From positions 1-64,000 of the forward strand of contig CALBAX010000134.1 of the NCBI GenBank assembly GCA_937926875.1: 64,000 nt of DNA, written 5' to 3'. Below the pieces are notes generated by a model that was not told where the DNA came from, searched no databases, and saw only the letters and a program-made list of their open reading frames with translations. This document shows, in pieces, positions 8,881 to 16,679 of the stretch. The stretch is from an uncultured Desulfovibrio sp. Lineage in GTDB: Bacteria; Desulfobacterota; Desulfovibrionia; Desulfovibrionales; Desulfovibrionaceae. Every line of letters begins with the position of its first letter. Position 1 is the first letter of the stretch. A program made the position numbers and the translations under genes.

Positions 8881-9330
8881 ATGAGTCTGGACAACATGCT
8901 CAAGAAACTGTCGGTACGCTCGCCGTGGCTCTTCCGCATCAACGCGGGCTCCTGCAACGGCTGTGACGTGGAACTGGCCACCACGGCCTGCATCCCCCGC
9001 TACGACGTGGAACGCCTGGGATGCCGGTACTGCGGCAGCCCCCGTCATGCCGACATCGTGCTCATCACCGGCCCGCTGACCACCCGTGTGCGCGACCGCG
9101 TGCTCGCGGTCTGGAACGAGATCCCCGAGCCCAAGATCACCGTGGCCGTGGGCATCTGCCCCATCTCCGGCGGCGTGTTCCGCGAAGGCTACTCCATCGA
9201 GGGCCCCATCTCGCGCTACATCCCCGTGGATGTGAACGTGCCCGGCTGTCCGCCCCGCCCCCAGGCCATCCTGGAAGGCGTGGTGCTGGCACGCAAGATG
9301 TGGCTCAAAAAGCTGGGCATCGAGGAATAA
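8881..9330 (+). CDS. cooL: Energy-converting hydrogenase small subunit CooL (NuoB-like)
   Basis: A 149-aa homologue of NuoB/EchC, the small subunit that holds the proximal [4Fe-4S] cluster next to the NiFe site. Cluster ligands are visible in SCNGCDVELATTACIPRYD (residues about 24-42), in GICPISGGVF near residue 96 and in VPGCPPRPQ near 121. TAAGGAGG lies seven bases before the ATG at 8881. The stop TAA is directly followed by the ATG of a small Cys-rich ORF, so translation is probably coupled. Confidence 0.93.
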   Translation: MSLDNMLKKLSVRSPWLFRINAGSCNGCDVELATTACIPRYDVERLGCRYCGSPRHADIVLITGPLTTRVRDRVLAVWNEIPEPKITVAVGICPISGGVFREGYSIEGPISRYIPVDVNVPGCPPRPQAILEGVVLARKMWLKKLGIEE

Positions 9331-9525
9331 ATGGACAGGGGGAAGCCTTTGCACCGGCTGGCCGTCTGGCTGGGGCTGCGTGACGCCGCTCCCGCTGACG
9401 GTGCCTCCCCCGCTGCCGAGACAACATCCGGGGATCGGCCCTGCCGGCGCTGCGGCATCTGCCGCCACGTCTGCGACCTGATTCCCCGTACGCCCAAAGG
9501 CCCGCGTCTGGGCCCGGAGGAATGA
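9331..9525 (+). CDS. Small CxxCxxCxxxC protein between cooL and cooX
   Basis: A 64-aa ORF that begins on the base after the cooL stop (TAAATG), has GAGGA four bases upstream, and ends in an ATGA overlap region just before cooX. It carries one ferredoxin-like Cys box, CRRCGICRHVC, near residues 38-48 in a polar, Pro/Arg-rich context, and no second Cys group. I do not recognise it as a named Coo subunit. It could be a bona fide small Fe-S or zinc protein, a translational bridge between cooL and cooX, or a remnant of a duplicated CooX N-terminus: CGICRHVC resembles CGVCRHVC in CooX. Its exact fit between the two genes argues that it is translated. Confidence 0.6.
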   Translation: MDRGKPLHRLAVWLGLRDAAPADGASPAAETTSGDRPCRRCGICRHVCDLIPRTPKGPRLGPEE

Positions 9526-9527
9526 TT

Positions 9528-10109
9528 ATGGCGGGTTTTCTGAAGATTCTGTTCCGCAATCTGCTGCAAGGCCCCAGCACGGACCCGTTCCCGCTGGGTG
9601 AAACATTCACGCCCGAGCGCTTGCGGGGCCGGGTGAAGATCGACCCCAACCTGTGCATGGGCTGCGGCGTGTGCCGCCATGTCTGTGCCGCCGGGGCCAT
9701 CAACATCCGCCAGAAACCGGACAACAGCGGCTACACCATCACGGTCTGGCAGGATTCCTGCTGTCTGTGCGCCTCCTGCCGCCAGTACTGCCCCACCGGT
9801 GCCATGAGCATCATCAATGACTGGCATTCGGCCCATCTGGACTCCGAAAAATTCGGCCGTGTGGAGCAGCAGACCATCAATTACGAACCCTGCTCGCACT
9901 GCGGCACCCTCATGCGGCCCCTGCCGCTCAAACTGGCGGAAAAACTCTACGCCAAGAACAGTGAGATCGACCCCGACACGATCCGTCACCTGTGCCCCAA
10001 GTGCCGCCAGATCGAGGACGCCAAGCGCAGCCTCTGCCATCTGCCCGAGCCCCCCAAGGCCATGGCGCCCGCCCAGACCCCTGCTTCTGCCGCGCCCACC
10101 ACGGATTAG
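9528..10109 (+). CDS. cooX: Energy-converting hydrogenase ferredoxin-like subunit CooX
   Basis: A 193-aa polyferredoxin that passes electrons between soluble ferredoxin and the CooL cluster. Two [4Fe-4S] motifs are visible, CMGCGVCRHVCAAGA near residues 42-56 and CCLCASCRQYCPTGA near 77-91, followed by a C-terminal extension with CSHCG and CPKCRQ that may bind zinc or a further cluster. I chose the ATG at 9528 because GGAGG lies seven bases upstream; the in-frame ATG at 9522 is only one base from it. The upstream small ORF overlaps this ribosome binding site. Confidence 0.9.
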   Translation: MAGFLKILFRNLLQGPSTDPFPLGETFTPERLRGRVKIDPNLCMGCGVCRHVCAAGAINIRQKPDNSGYTITVWQDSCCLCASCRQYCPTGAMSIINDWHSAHLDSEKFGRVEQQTINYEPCSHCGTLMRPLPLKLAEKLYAKNSEIDPDTIRHLCPKCRQIEDAKRSLCHLPEPPKAMAPAQTPASAAPTTD

Positions 10110-10130
10110 CCGTCTTTACGAGGATTAGAC

Positions 10131-10670
10131 ATGCAAGAGATTCTGCAAGGCAACGCCGCGCTCATGGAGGCTCTGGGAGCCCTCTGTACCCGCGACAAAG
10201 CCATACACCACAGCACCGACGCCTACGGCAACGCCTTCCACTGGTTCCGCCTGGACCATCCCCGCTTCATGAGCCAGGCCGCCACCGCCCTGCAGGGCGC
10301 CCATGCCCGTCTGTGCATGATCACGGCATACAACCTGAAACAGCTGGGGGAACAGCAGCAGGAGCTGTGCTACCATTTCGAACTGGAGGGCGTGGTCTAC
10401 AACATCACCGCCACCCTCACCGCCGAACACAGCACCGTGCCTTCCATCACGCCCCTGTTCGCCAATGCCGACTGGCATGAACGCGAGATGATGGAACTGT
10501 ACGGCATCCGCGTGGCCAACCAGCCCAACCCGCGCCGCCTCTTCCTCGACGAGGAACTGGACGCCGGCATCCTCAACGAGGCCGTGCCGCTGTCCATCAT
10601 GATGAACGGGGCCTGCACCACGGACCTGTGGGAACGCATTCTGAAAGACAAGGAAGGGGAACGCGCATGA
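10131..10670 (+). CDS. cooU: Energy-converting hydrogenase subunit CooU (NuoC-like)
   Basis: A 179-aa NuoC/EchD-type peripheral subunit that links the large subunit to the membrane arm. The family signature NADWHEREMMELYGI occurs near residues 111-125 and is followed by NPRRLFLDEEL. It has no cofactor of its own. The stop codon overlaps the cooH start by ATGA, which implies coupled translation. An ACGAGGA stretch sits a few bases upstream of the ATG. Confidence 0.9.
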   Translation: MQEILQGNAALMEALGALCTRDKAIHHSTDAYGNAFHWFRLDHPRFMSQAATALQGAHARLCMITAYNLKQLGEQQQELCYHFELEGVVYNITATLTAEHSTVPSITPLFANADWHEREMMELYGIRVANQPNPRRLFLDEELDAGILNEAVPLSIMMNGACTTDLWERILKDKEGERA

Positions 10671-11755
10671 GCAAGCTCACCACTTTCAACATGCCGCTGG
10701 GCCCCGTGCATGTGGCACTTGAAGAGCCCGTCTACTTCAACCTCACCGTGGAAGGCGAGACCATCCGCAAGGTGGAGCTGACCTCCGGCCATGTGCACCG
10801 CGGCATGGAAGCCCTGGCCACCCAGCGCAACCTCATCAAGAACGTCACCCTTACCGAGCGCGTCTGCTCCCTGTGCTCCAACAGCCACAGCTTCACCTAC
10901 AGCATGGCCGTGGAAAACGTGCTGGGCATGGAGATCCCGGTCCGCGCCCGCTACCTGCGCGTGCTGGCCGAAGAGATCAAGCGCGTTGCCTCGCACCTGT
11001 TCAACACCGCCATCCAGGCCCACATCATCGGCTTCAAGTCGCTGTTCATGCACGTCATGGAAGTGCGCGAGATGATGCAGGACGTGAAAGAGACCGTCTA
11101 CGGCAACCGCATGAACCTGGCCTCCAACTGCATCGGCGGCGTCAAGTGCGACGTGCCCCCGGACATGCTCACGTACATCCTGGGCATGCTGGACAAGGTG
11201 GAGCCCGCCGTGGACGAGATCCGCGAGATCTATGCCACCAATGCCATGGTCCTGGGCCGTACCAAGGGCCTGGGCCTGCTGCCCAGGGAAGACGCCCTGC
11301 GTCTGGGCGTGGTGGGCCCCGTGGCGCGCGGTTCCGGCATCGCCATCGACGTGCGCAAGGATTCGCCCTATGCGGCCTATCCCGACCTGGAGTTCAAGAG
11401 CATCACCCATGACGGCTGCTGCATCCACTCCCGCACCATGGTGCGCCTGGACGAGATCTTCGAATCCTTCAAGCTCATCCGCCAGTGCTGCGAGCGCATG
11501 CCCGAAGGCCCCCACTGCGTGCCCATGCGCCAGATCCACACGGCCGAAGCCTGTGCCCGCAGCGAAGCGCCCCGCGGCGAGGTCTTCTACTACATCCGCA
11601 CCAACGGCACGGACATCCCGGCCCGCCTCAAGTGGCGCGTGCCTTCGTACATGAACTGGGAGGCCCTGGGCGTCATGATGCGCGACTGCGCCGTGGCCGA
11701 CGTGGCCCTGATCACCAACAGCATCGACCCCTGCGTCTCCTGCACGGAGCGCTAG
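10667..11755 (+). CDS. cooH: Energy-converting [NiFe] hydrogenase large (catalytic) subunit CooH
   Basis: Catalytic NiFe subunit (362 aa) related to NuoD and EchE. All four nickel-binding cysteines are present: RVCSLCSNSH (Cys67, Cys70) and DPCVSCTER (Cys356, Cys359). The protein ends at that last motif, so there is no C-terminal peptide to be removed by a maturation endopeptidase, as known for Ech/Coo enzymes. The start at 10667 overlaps the cooU stop; a longer reading to 10628 would run into cooU and has no better ribosome binding site. Presence of all ligands argues for an active hydrogenase and not a complex I relic. Confidence 0.95.
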   Translation: MSKLTTFNMPLGPVHVALEEPVYFNLTVEGETIRKVELTSGHVHRGMEALATQRNLIKNVTLTERVCSLCSNSHSFTYSMAVENVLGMEIPVRARYLRVLAEEIKRVASHLFNTAIQAHIIGFKSLFMHVMEVREMMQDVKETVYGNRMNLASNCIGGVKCDVPPDMLTYILGMLDKVEPAVDEIREIYATNAMVLGRTKGLGLLPREDALRLGVVGPVARGSGIAIDVRKDSPYAAYPDLEFKSITHDGCCIHSRTMVRLDEIFESFKLIRQCCERMPEGPHCVPMRQIHTAEACARSEAPRGEVFYYIRTNGTDIPARLKWRVPSYMNWEALGVMMRDCAVADVALITNSIDPCVSCTER

Positions 11756-11768
11756 GCCGGAAACAAGG

Positions 11769-12149
11769 ATGCACGAAGCCAGTCTTGTCCAGGGGCTGCT
11801 CAAGATAGCCCTGAAAACCGTGGAAGACCACAATGCGGCCCACCCGGAACAGCGGGTGCGGCGCATCCGCAGCATCACCTGCGAGCTGGGCCTCATCTCC
11901 TGTGTGGAGCCGCAGACCCTGAAAGGCTGCTTCGAGATCCTTGCCCAGGGCGGCATGGCCGAAGGCGCGGAGCTCATCCTGCAGACCGCTCCCCTGCCCT
12001 GCCGCTGCACGGATTGCGGACATACATTCGAGCTGCACAGAAGGCATTTCATCTGCCCCCACTGCGGCAGCGACGCCATACGCTTCACCGGCGGACACGG
12101 TCTTGTGATGACCAATCTGGAGGTGGAGCCGGAGGAAAGCCATGATTGA
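11769..12149 (+). CDS. hypA: Hydrogenase nickel incorporation protein HypA
   Basis: A 126-aa nickel metallochaperone that works with HypB to insert Ni into the hydrogenase large subunit. The N-terminal nickel motif MHE is intact, and the zinc domain near residues 76-101 has two CxxC pairs (CTDCGHTF and CPHCGSD). It lies 13 bases after cooH and overlaps cooF by eight bases, which indicates a chaperone dedicated to this enzyme. Confidence 0.95.
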   Translation: MHEASLVQGLLKIALKTVEDHNAAHPEQRVRRIRSITCELGLISCVEPQTLKGCFEILAQGGMAEGAELILQTAPLPCRCTDCGHTFELHRRHFICPHCGSDAIRFTGGHGLVMTNLEVEPEESHD

Positions 12150-12690
12150 GCATATTCAGGTAATACCCGACAAATGCCGCGCCTGCCGCCGCTGCGAAGT
12201 GGCCTGTATCGCCGCGCACCACGGGATGACCTTCAAGGAAGCCATGAAGCACCGCGACGTGCTGGTCTCGCGCGTGCAGGTGGTCAAGGCCGAAGGCTTC
12301 AAGACCACCGTGCGCTGCCACCAGTGCAGCCCCGCCCCCTGCTGCAACATCTGCCCCACCGGCGCCCTGCAGCAGGAAGAGGACGGCCGCATCACCATGC
12401 GCGTGCAGCTGTGCGTGGCCTGCAAGATGTGCATCGCCGTCTGCCCCTACGGCACCATCTCGCTGGATACCATCGGCATGCCCGAAGAAGGCGGCGAGAC
12501 CATGGCCCAGCGCAGCCGCCGTGAAGTGGCCGTGCGCTGCGACATGTGCAAGGCATGGCGCGAAGAGAACGGCAAAAAGATCACCGCCTGCATGGAGGCC
12601 TGCCCCGTGCACGCCCTTTCCATGGTGGAGCCTGACGGCACCATCATCGAAGCGCCCAAGCCCGAAAAGAAAAAGCCCGCCGCCGAATAG
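12142..12690 (+). CDS. cooF: CooF-type polyferredoxin, electron transfer subunit
   Basis: A 182-aa HycB/CooF-like iron-sulfur protein with motifs for four [4Fe-4S] clusters: CRACRRCEVAC near residue 13, CHQCSPAPCCNICPTGA near 60, CVACKMCIAVCPYG near 93, and CDMC with CMEACPVHA near 134-158. In CO oxidisers CooF carries electrons from CO dehydrogenase to the hydrogenase. No CO dehydrogenase gene is in the window, so the donor here may be encoded elsewhere or be another ferredoxin-linked enzyme. Last gene of the operon; a strong hairpin follows. Confidence 0.88.
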   Translation: MIEHIQVIPDKCRACRRCEVACIAAHHGMTFKEAMKHRDVLVSRVQVVKAEGFKTTVRCHQCSPAPCCNICPTGALQQEEDGRITMRVQLCVACKMCIAVCPYGTISLDTIGMPEEGGETMAQRSRREVAVRCDMCKAWREENGKKITACMEACPVHALSMVEPDGTIIEAPKPEKKKPAAE

Positions 12691-12731
12691 CGCGCACGGG
12701 CCACCAGGCGGCGTTGCAGCCGCATTTCGAT

Positions 12732-12774
12732 GGGGGGAGAGGAGGAGCTTTGAAAAAGCTCCTCCTCTCCCCCC
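12732..12774 (+). terminator. Perfect 20-bp purine/pyrimidine hairpin after cooF
   Basis: Twenty paired bases (left 12732-12751, right 12755-12774) around a GAA loop; the left arm is nearly all purine except the loop-proximal CTTT. No T-run follows. The structure recurs at other gene ends in the window. It may terminate or protect the coo transcript. Confidence 0.6.
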
Positions 12775-13124
12775 TCGCCTCTCCCTGTTCCCGATACCCG
12801 CTGCGTCGTGCGGCGGATGCTGTCCGCAGGGCCTGCGCAGGACGCGACGCCGTCACGCACCGGCTTCATCCGCTGTTGTCTGCGCACGCGACGCTCCAGG
12901 CCTTCGTCACGATGGACATGGGCCGCGGGCCGCCATCCGGCCGGCCCATCTTCCTGCCCCGCCTTCCCCTCCTTCCGCCCATGGCAAGAGGAAAGGGCCG
13001 CTGGAGGCCGGCGATCCTGTACCAGCGGGCAAGCCCCGTCTCCTGACGGACGTTCCATGAACGCTGCGGCACGGTCTTCCCTGACCGGCGGCTCCGGTGA
13101 CGGGCCCATGCCCGGAAACAAGAC
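12775..13124. other. Intergenic stretch without a recognisable gene
   Basis: GC-rich sequence between the coo hairpin and the TolC-gene terminator. Open frames here have no ribosome binding site, no family resemblance and out-of-character composition. I see no promoter I would defend. Confidence 0.6.
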
Positions 13125-13154
13125 GACCGGCGCCCGCAGGTACGGACGCCGGTC
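13125..13154 (-). terminator. Terminator-like stem downstream of the TolC gene
   Basis: GACCGGCG/CGCCGGTC stem with a 14-base loop. On the minus strand it is followed by a moderately T-rich GTCTTGTTT. It lies about 75 bases after the tolC-like stop. Confidence 0.45.
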
Positions 13155-13228
13155 AGGGTGCGGCACGGGCCGCCGTATGCCCGCAGGGGCGGGAGAGATG
13201 CGGGCCGCCGGACGGCCGGGCCTTGGGA

Positions 13229-14644
13229 CTAGCGGAACCAGCCCAGATCGAAATCCTCCCCCTTGACGGGCTTGGCTTCTCCGGGGCCGCCAGTCACCAG
13301 TTCTTCCGGGACGCTCATGCGCGGCAACAGGTCGCCGGACAGGGCACACAGACGATAGGCCCCCACCAGGATATTGCCCCGTGCCGTCTCGGCCTGAGAC
13401 GCGGAATTGTAAAGTTCGTTCTCGGAGTCCAGCACGTCCAGCAGGCTGCGGTTCCCCAGCAGGAACTGGTCATGATAGGCCTGCCGGGTATAGGTATTGT
13501 TCACCACGGCCTCGGAGTAGTGCTTGTATTGCTCCTTCGCGGCCTGGTAGTTGCTCCAGGTGGATTCCATGTCCAGGCGCAGGGTATCCATATAGTCGTA
13601 CAGGTTCTGCCGCGCTTCGCGTTCCCGTGCCGAAGCGGCCCGGATGCCTTCCACGTCGGCGCCGCTGTTGAACACGTTCCAGCGCACCGTGGCCAGCACG
13701 TCGAAGCTGTAGACCCAGCGGTCACGGTCGCCACCGCGGTCGCTGTACTCCGGCCCGGCCTCCAGCTGGAACGTCGGGTACATGTTGGCCTCGGCCAGCT
13801 CCTTCTGCCCCTTGGCAGCGCGGATGTCCTGCAGGAAGGCCGCCAGCTTGGGGTTATGCTTTTCGGCCGTCTCGATGAAGGCCGCCACCGTATCGGGCAT
13901 GTCCGGCGGCATGGGGACGGCATCCAGCTGTCCCACCGTATAGATGCCCGTAAGGCGGGAATAGGTGGCATAGGCCACGCGCAGGGCGTCCTCGGCCTCG
14001 GCCAGGGAAGAGCGGGCGCGTTGCAGACGGGACTCTGCCTGGGTCACGTCGGCCTGGGTGTCGGCCCCCATGCTGGCCCGGTCGCGGGCCTGGCCCAGGA
14101 TGGCTTCATGACGGGCCACATTGGTACGGGCCAGCTCCAGCAGCTTGATGCGCCGCAACAGGTCGATATGGGCGATGATGCCGTCCAGGGAAAGGGACGT
14201 GGCCGTATCGAAGACCCGGGCCTTGACCGAATCCAGGGTGGCCTGGGCCGTGCGTACCCGGCTGCGGGTAGCGAAGCCGTCCCAGATGGGCTGGACCAGT
14301 TTTGCGGACACGCTGCCCACGCTCAGCCACTGGTCATCGACATCGAGCCCGCGGGAGGTGGTATCGCTCAGGACACCGACCCCGATGGAGCCGCTGACGT
14401 CCACACGGGGCCCGAAACCCGCCTGTGCCTTGCTGACCTCATGTTCCAGGGCGGAACGGTTCTCCTTGATGCTCATCAGGCTGCGGTGGCTGCTCAAGAC
14501 ACCGTGGACGGTATCGTTCACCGTGATGTGCGCCCGCGTGCTCCCCGGCCGGACATCGTCCTTTGCCCAGGCACTCCCGGCGCTCCAGACCAGCAAACAG
14601 GCCAGAGCCACGGCCGCCGGCATCCATTTTTTCAGATCGGCCAT
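13229..14644 (-). CDS. TolC-family outer membrane efflux/secretion protein
   Basis: A 471-aa protein with a Sec signal peptide (cleavage probably after AWA, residue 27) and two repeats of the outer membrane efflux protein fold, with long helical stretches and LDSENELYNSASQAETARGNILVGAYRL near the C-terminus. It forms the outer membrane channel of a type I secretion or efflux system. GGAGGAGG stands seven bases before the ATG at 14644. No inner membrane ABC or adaptor gene is adjacent. The only neighbour in the same direction is a diguanylate cyclase 61 bases upstream, suggesting a link to c-di-GMP-controlled adhesin export or biofilm, which is inference. Confidence 0.85.
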   Translation of the reverse strand: MADLKKWMPAAVALACLLVWSAGSAWAKDDVRPGSTRAHITVNDTVHGVLSSHRSLMSIKENRSALEHEVSKAQAGFGPRVDVSGSIGVGVLSDTTSRGLDVDDQWLSVGSVSAKLVQPIWDGFATRSRVRTAQATLDSVKARVFDTATSLSLDGIIAHIDLLRRIKLLELARTNVARHEAILGQARDRASMGADTQADVTQAESRLQRARSSLAEAEDALRVAYATYSRLTGIYTVGQLDAVPMPPDMPDTVAAFIETAEKHNPKLAAFLQDIRAAKGQKELAEANMYPTFQLEAGPEYSDRGGDRDRWVYSFDVLATVRWNVFNSGADVEGIRAASAREREARQNLYDYMDTLRLDMESTWSNYQAAKEQYKHYSEAVVNNTYTRQAYHDQFLLGNRSLLDVLDSENELYNSASQAETARGNILVGAYRLCALSGDLLPRMSVPEELVTGGPGEAKPVKGEDFDLGWFR

Positions 14645-14705
14645 AATTCCTCCTCCATAGGTTCTGCGCCACGGCAGAGATTGCAGGGCACTCATGCGCC
14701 CTGTC

Positions 14706-16328
14706 CTAAAGCCGGGGGTCGCCATCCGCCACTTCCCGCCCCGTATGCCGCTCCAGCCAGACACGGATGCGGGCATGGGATGCGGCGCGGCGGCGCTTCT
14801 TCGCCCGCAGCATGGCGGCATCGGCCCGGCGCAACAGTTCTTCGGCATCCATGCCACCCTTGTCCGATCCCGCGACACCGAATGAAAGCTCCACAGGCAG
14901 CTCGCTGTCCTGCCGCCTGTGCCAGAGGGCCTGCCGTATGTCCGCCAGCCGTTTGCGCACCACCGCCCCCGGGCAGAAGAACAGGATGACGAACTCGTCC
15001 CCTCCGATGCGGGCAAGGCAGTCCTCCTTCCTGACATGCGTCTGGAGCAGACGGGCGGCACGGCAGAGCAGCATGTCGCCGGCCTCATGGCCCAGGTGGT
15101 CGTTGACCAGCTTCAGGCCGTCCACATCGGCCATGACCGCATACAGGGGCCGTCCTTGCCTTACAGATCTCTGCAATACCCGTTCCAGGTGGTAGCGGCT
15201 GGAGACCCCTGTCAGCGGATCCGTCTGCACCTTCCCTTCAAGGGCATCGCGTTCCTCCTGCAAGGCTGTGACATCCGTATGCATGCCCACCACCCGCAGG
15301 GCCCGTCCCGCGCTGTCGCGGCCGGCCACGCAACCGCGTCCCAATATCCACAGCCAGGAGCCGTCGGCATGGCGCATCCGGTAGGTGCAAACAAAAGCAT
15401 CACCCGCATCCGGTGACGCTGCCACCTTCATTGGCAGGGCCACGGCCTTTTCATGGTCATCGGGGTGCAGGGCCCGGAGCCACGAGCCCAGCTCCGCCGG
15501 GAAGGTCTCCGCTGTGTGTCCCAGCATGGCCAGGTAGCTCTGGCTGTAGTAGACCCGGCCGCTCCAGACGTCCCAGTCCCAAAGACCGTCGCGGCAACCG
15601 GTCATGGCCAGGAGCAGACGCCGTATCCCGCCTACGGAGGCCGCCTTGTGCTCCAGCAGCGGCGCCAGGGTCCCCGCCGCCGCGCGGGCACGTCCCCTGT
15701 CGTCACGGACAAGGACGGAAGCTGTGAACAGCAGGGGCGTCCCCTGGGGCCTGCGCGGCATCAGCACCAGACGCAGGCGCTCTGCGCCGTCGCGGGCGTC
15801 CAGCCAGCGCCGCAGTCGGGAGAGCAGCCCGGCCACCCGGTAACGGCCATGCAGACGGCGCAGCCCCTCCCTGTCCAGCGTACCGGGCGCCTCGCCCAGC
15901 CCCAGCAACAGCATGCAGCGCATGTCCAGAAAGGGCATGGCCTGGCCCCGCGTATAGCTCCAGTAGCCATCCTCAACGTCTTCCGGCAGCGATGCCGGAG
16001 GATCCAGCAACTCCAGACAGGCAAGGATAATCTGCGGCCTGTCGTCATCATCGCGCCGGAGGACATGCATGTGCTCATTGACGTCCCTCCCGTTGCAGAC
16101 ATAGGCGCAGGCCGCTCCGGGCAGCCTTCCGCCGGAACGCAGGACAGCCCGCTGCTGCCGCAGGAAACGGCGTTGCCGGGGCGGCACGTGCTCCAGCAGG
16201 GCTTCCATCGTCGCCGGGGCTGTGTCCTCCCGCATCCCCAGCATGGCGAGGGCCGACGTGCAAAAAAGGAGCGTGTCCGTCTGGAGATGCCAGGCGAAAG
16301 CGGGAGAGGAAGTGGTGGGGAACAGCAC
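14706..16328 (-). CDS. PAS-GGDEF diguanylate cyclase
   Basis: A 540-aa sensor enzyme that should make c-di-GMP from GTP. An N-terminal region of about 230 residues is not assignable with certainty (possibly a degenerate PAS). A PAS fold-3 domain follows near residues 250-345 (WDWDVWSGRVYYS, HPDDHEKA, YRMRHADGSWLWI). The GGDEF domain runs from DPLTGVSSRYHL (about 370) to the end, with the intact active site RIGGDEF near 440 and the inhibitory RxxD site (RKED) five residues before it. No transmembrane segment is obvious. The start is a GTG with GAGGAGG four bases upstream. A structured leader lies just upstream. Confidence 0.88.
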   Translation of the reverse strand: MLFPTTSSPAFAWHLQTDTLLFCTSALAMLGMREDTAPATMEALLEHVPPRQRRFLRQQRAVLRSGGRLPGAACAYVCNGRDVNEHMHVLRRDDDDRPQIILACLELLDPPASLPEDVEDGYWSYTRGQAMPFLDMRCMLLLGLGEAPGTLDREGLRRLHGRYRVAGLLSRLRRWLDARDGAERLRLVLMPRRPQGTPLLFTASVLVRDDRGRARAAAGTLAPLLEHKAASVGGIRRLLLAMTGCRDGLWDWDVWSGRVYYSQSYLAMLGHTAETFPAELGSWLRALHPDDHEKAVALPMKVAASPDAGDAFVCTYRMRHADGSWLWILGRGCVAGRDSAGRALRVVGMHTDVTALQEERDALEGKVQTDPLTGVSSRYHLERVLQRSVRQGRPLYAVMADVDGLKLVNDHLGHEAGDMLLCRAARLLQTHVRKEDCLARIGGDEFVILFFCPGAVVRKRLADIRQALWHRRQDSELPVELSFGVAGSDKGGMDAEELLRRADAAMLRAKKRRRAASHARIRVWLERHTGREVADGDPRL

Positions 16329-16345
16329 GTTGCCTCCTCGGCTAC

Positions 16346-16436
16346 GGGGGATAGGGAAGCAGGCGATGCGCTATCCCGTCAAAAACGGGATAGCCTTTCA
16401 GAAGCGGCAGCACAGGGAGCTGCGGCCCCTATCCCC
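16346..16436 (-). ncRNA. Candidate structured 5' leader (three-way junction) of the GGDEF gene
   Basis: On the minus strand a closing stem of ten perfect pairs (GGGGATAGGG at 16347-16356 with CCCTATCCCC at 16427-16436) encloses two hairpins. One has a perfect 10-bp stem (16370-16379 with 16385-16394, A-rich loop on plus); the other a 5-bp GCAGC/GCTGC stem (16407-16411 with 16419-16423). The element ends six bases before the Shine-Dalgarno of the diguanylate cyclase. It lacks the conserved sequences of the GEMM-I c-di-GMP riboswitch. It may be an unknown riboswitch, a translational control element or a folded repeat. Confidence 0.5.
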
Positions 16437-16514
16437 TCCCTTTCCGGCAGCCAGCCATCCTTTTTCAGGGACATGGCTGCATGCTAGCCAATAAAAATTC
16501 CATATTATGGCAAG

Positions 16515-16526
16515 AAAGTGTACTTT
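16515..16526. promoter_or_regulatory. AAAGT-NN-ACTTT dyad, copy 1
   Basis: AAAGTGTACTTT followed by TTTTGCC. A second copy (AAAGTACACTTT, also followed by TTTTGCC) lies 119 bases away at 16634-16645. Both are upstream of the GGDEF gene. Candidate operator pair for an unknown regulator. Confidence 0.35.
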
Positions 16527-16633
16527 TTTGCCATATACAACAGAGCCTCCCCTTATTTTGCAATAAGTCATTGACTATAACTATTTGGAAAGCTATCTTC
16601 AGCCACATGTGTTAAGGAATATAACACGCTAAA

Positions 16634-16645
16634 AAAGTACACTTT
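16634..16645. promoter_or_regulatory. AAAGT-NN-ACTTT dyad, copy 2
   Basis: AAAGTACACTTT with eight-base arms if flanking A and T runs are counted, followed by TTTTGCC as in copy 1. The surrounding 16500-16680 segment is the most AT-rich intergenic DNA of this area and likely holds promoter elements. Confidence 0.35.
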
Positions 16646-16679
16646 TTTGCCTTCCTATCGATATTTTTCCACCCTGTAC

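Noticed and set aside
12447..13349. Minus-strand 300-codon frame between cooF and the TolC gene
   Set aside because: It overlaps the coding part of cooF and the end of tolC, crosses a 20-bp hairpin, and has no protein features.
16346..16436. c-di-GMP (GEMM-I) riboswitch before the GGDEF gene
   Set aside because: The conserved GEMM-I sequence blocks and the GAAA tetraloop/receptor are not present. Kept only as an unknown structured leader.
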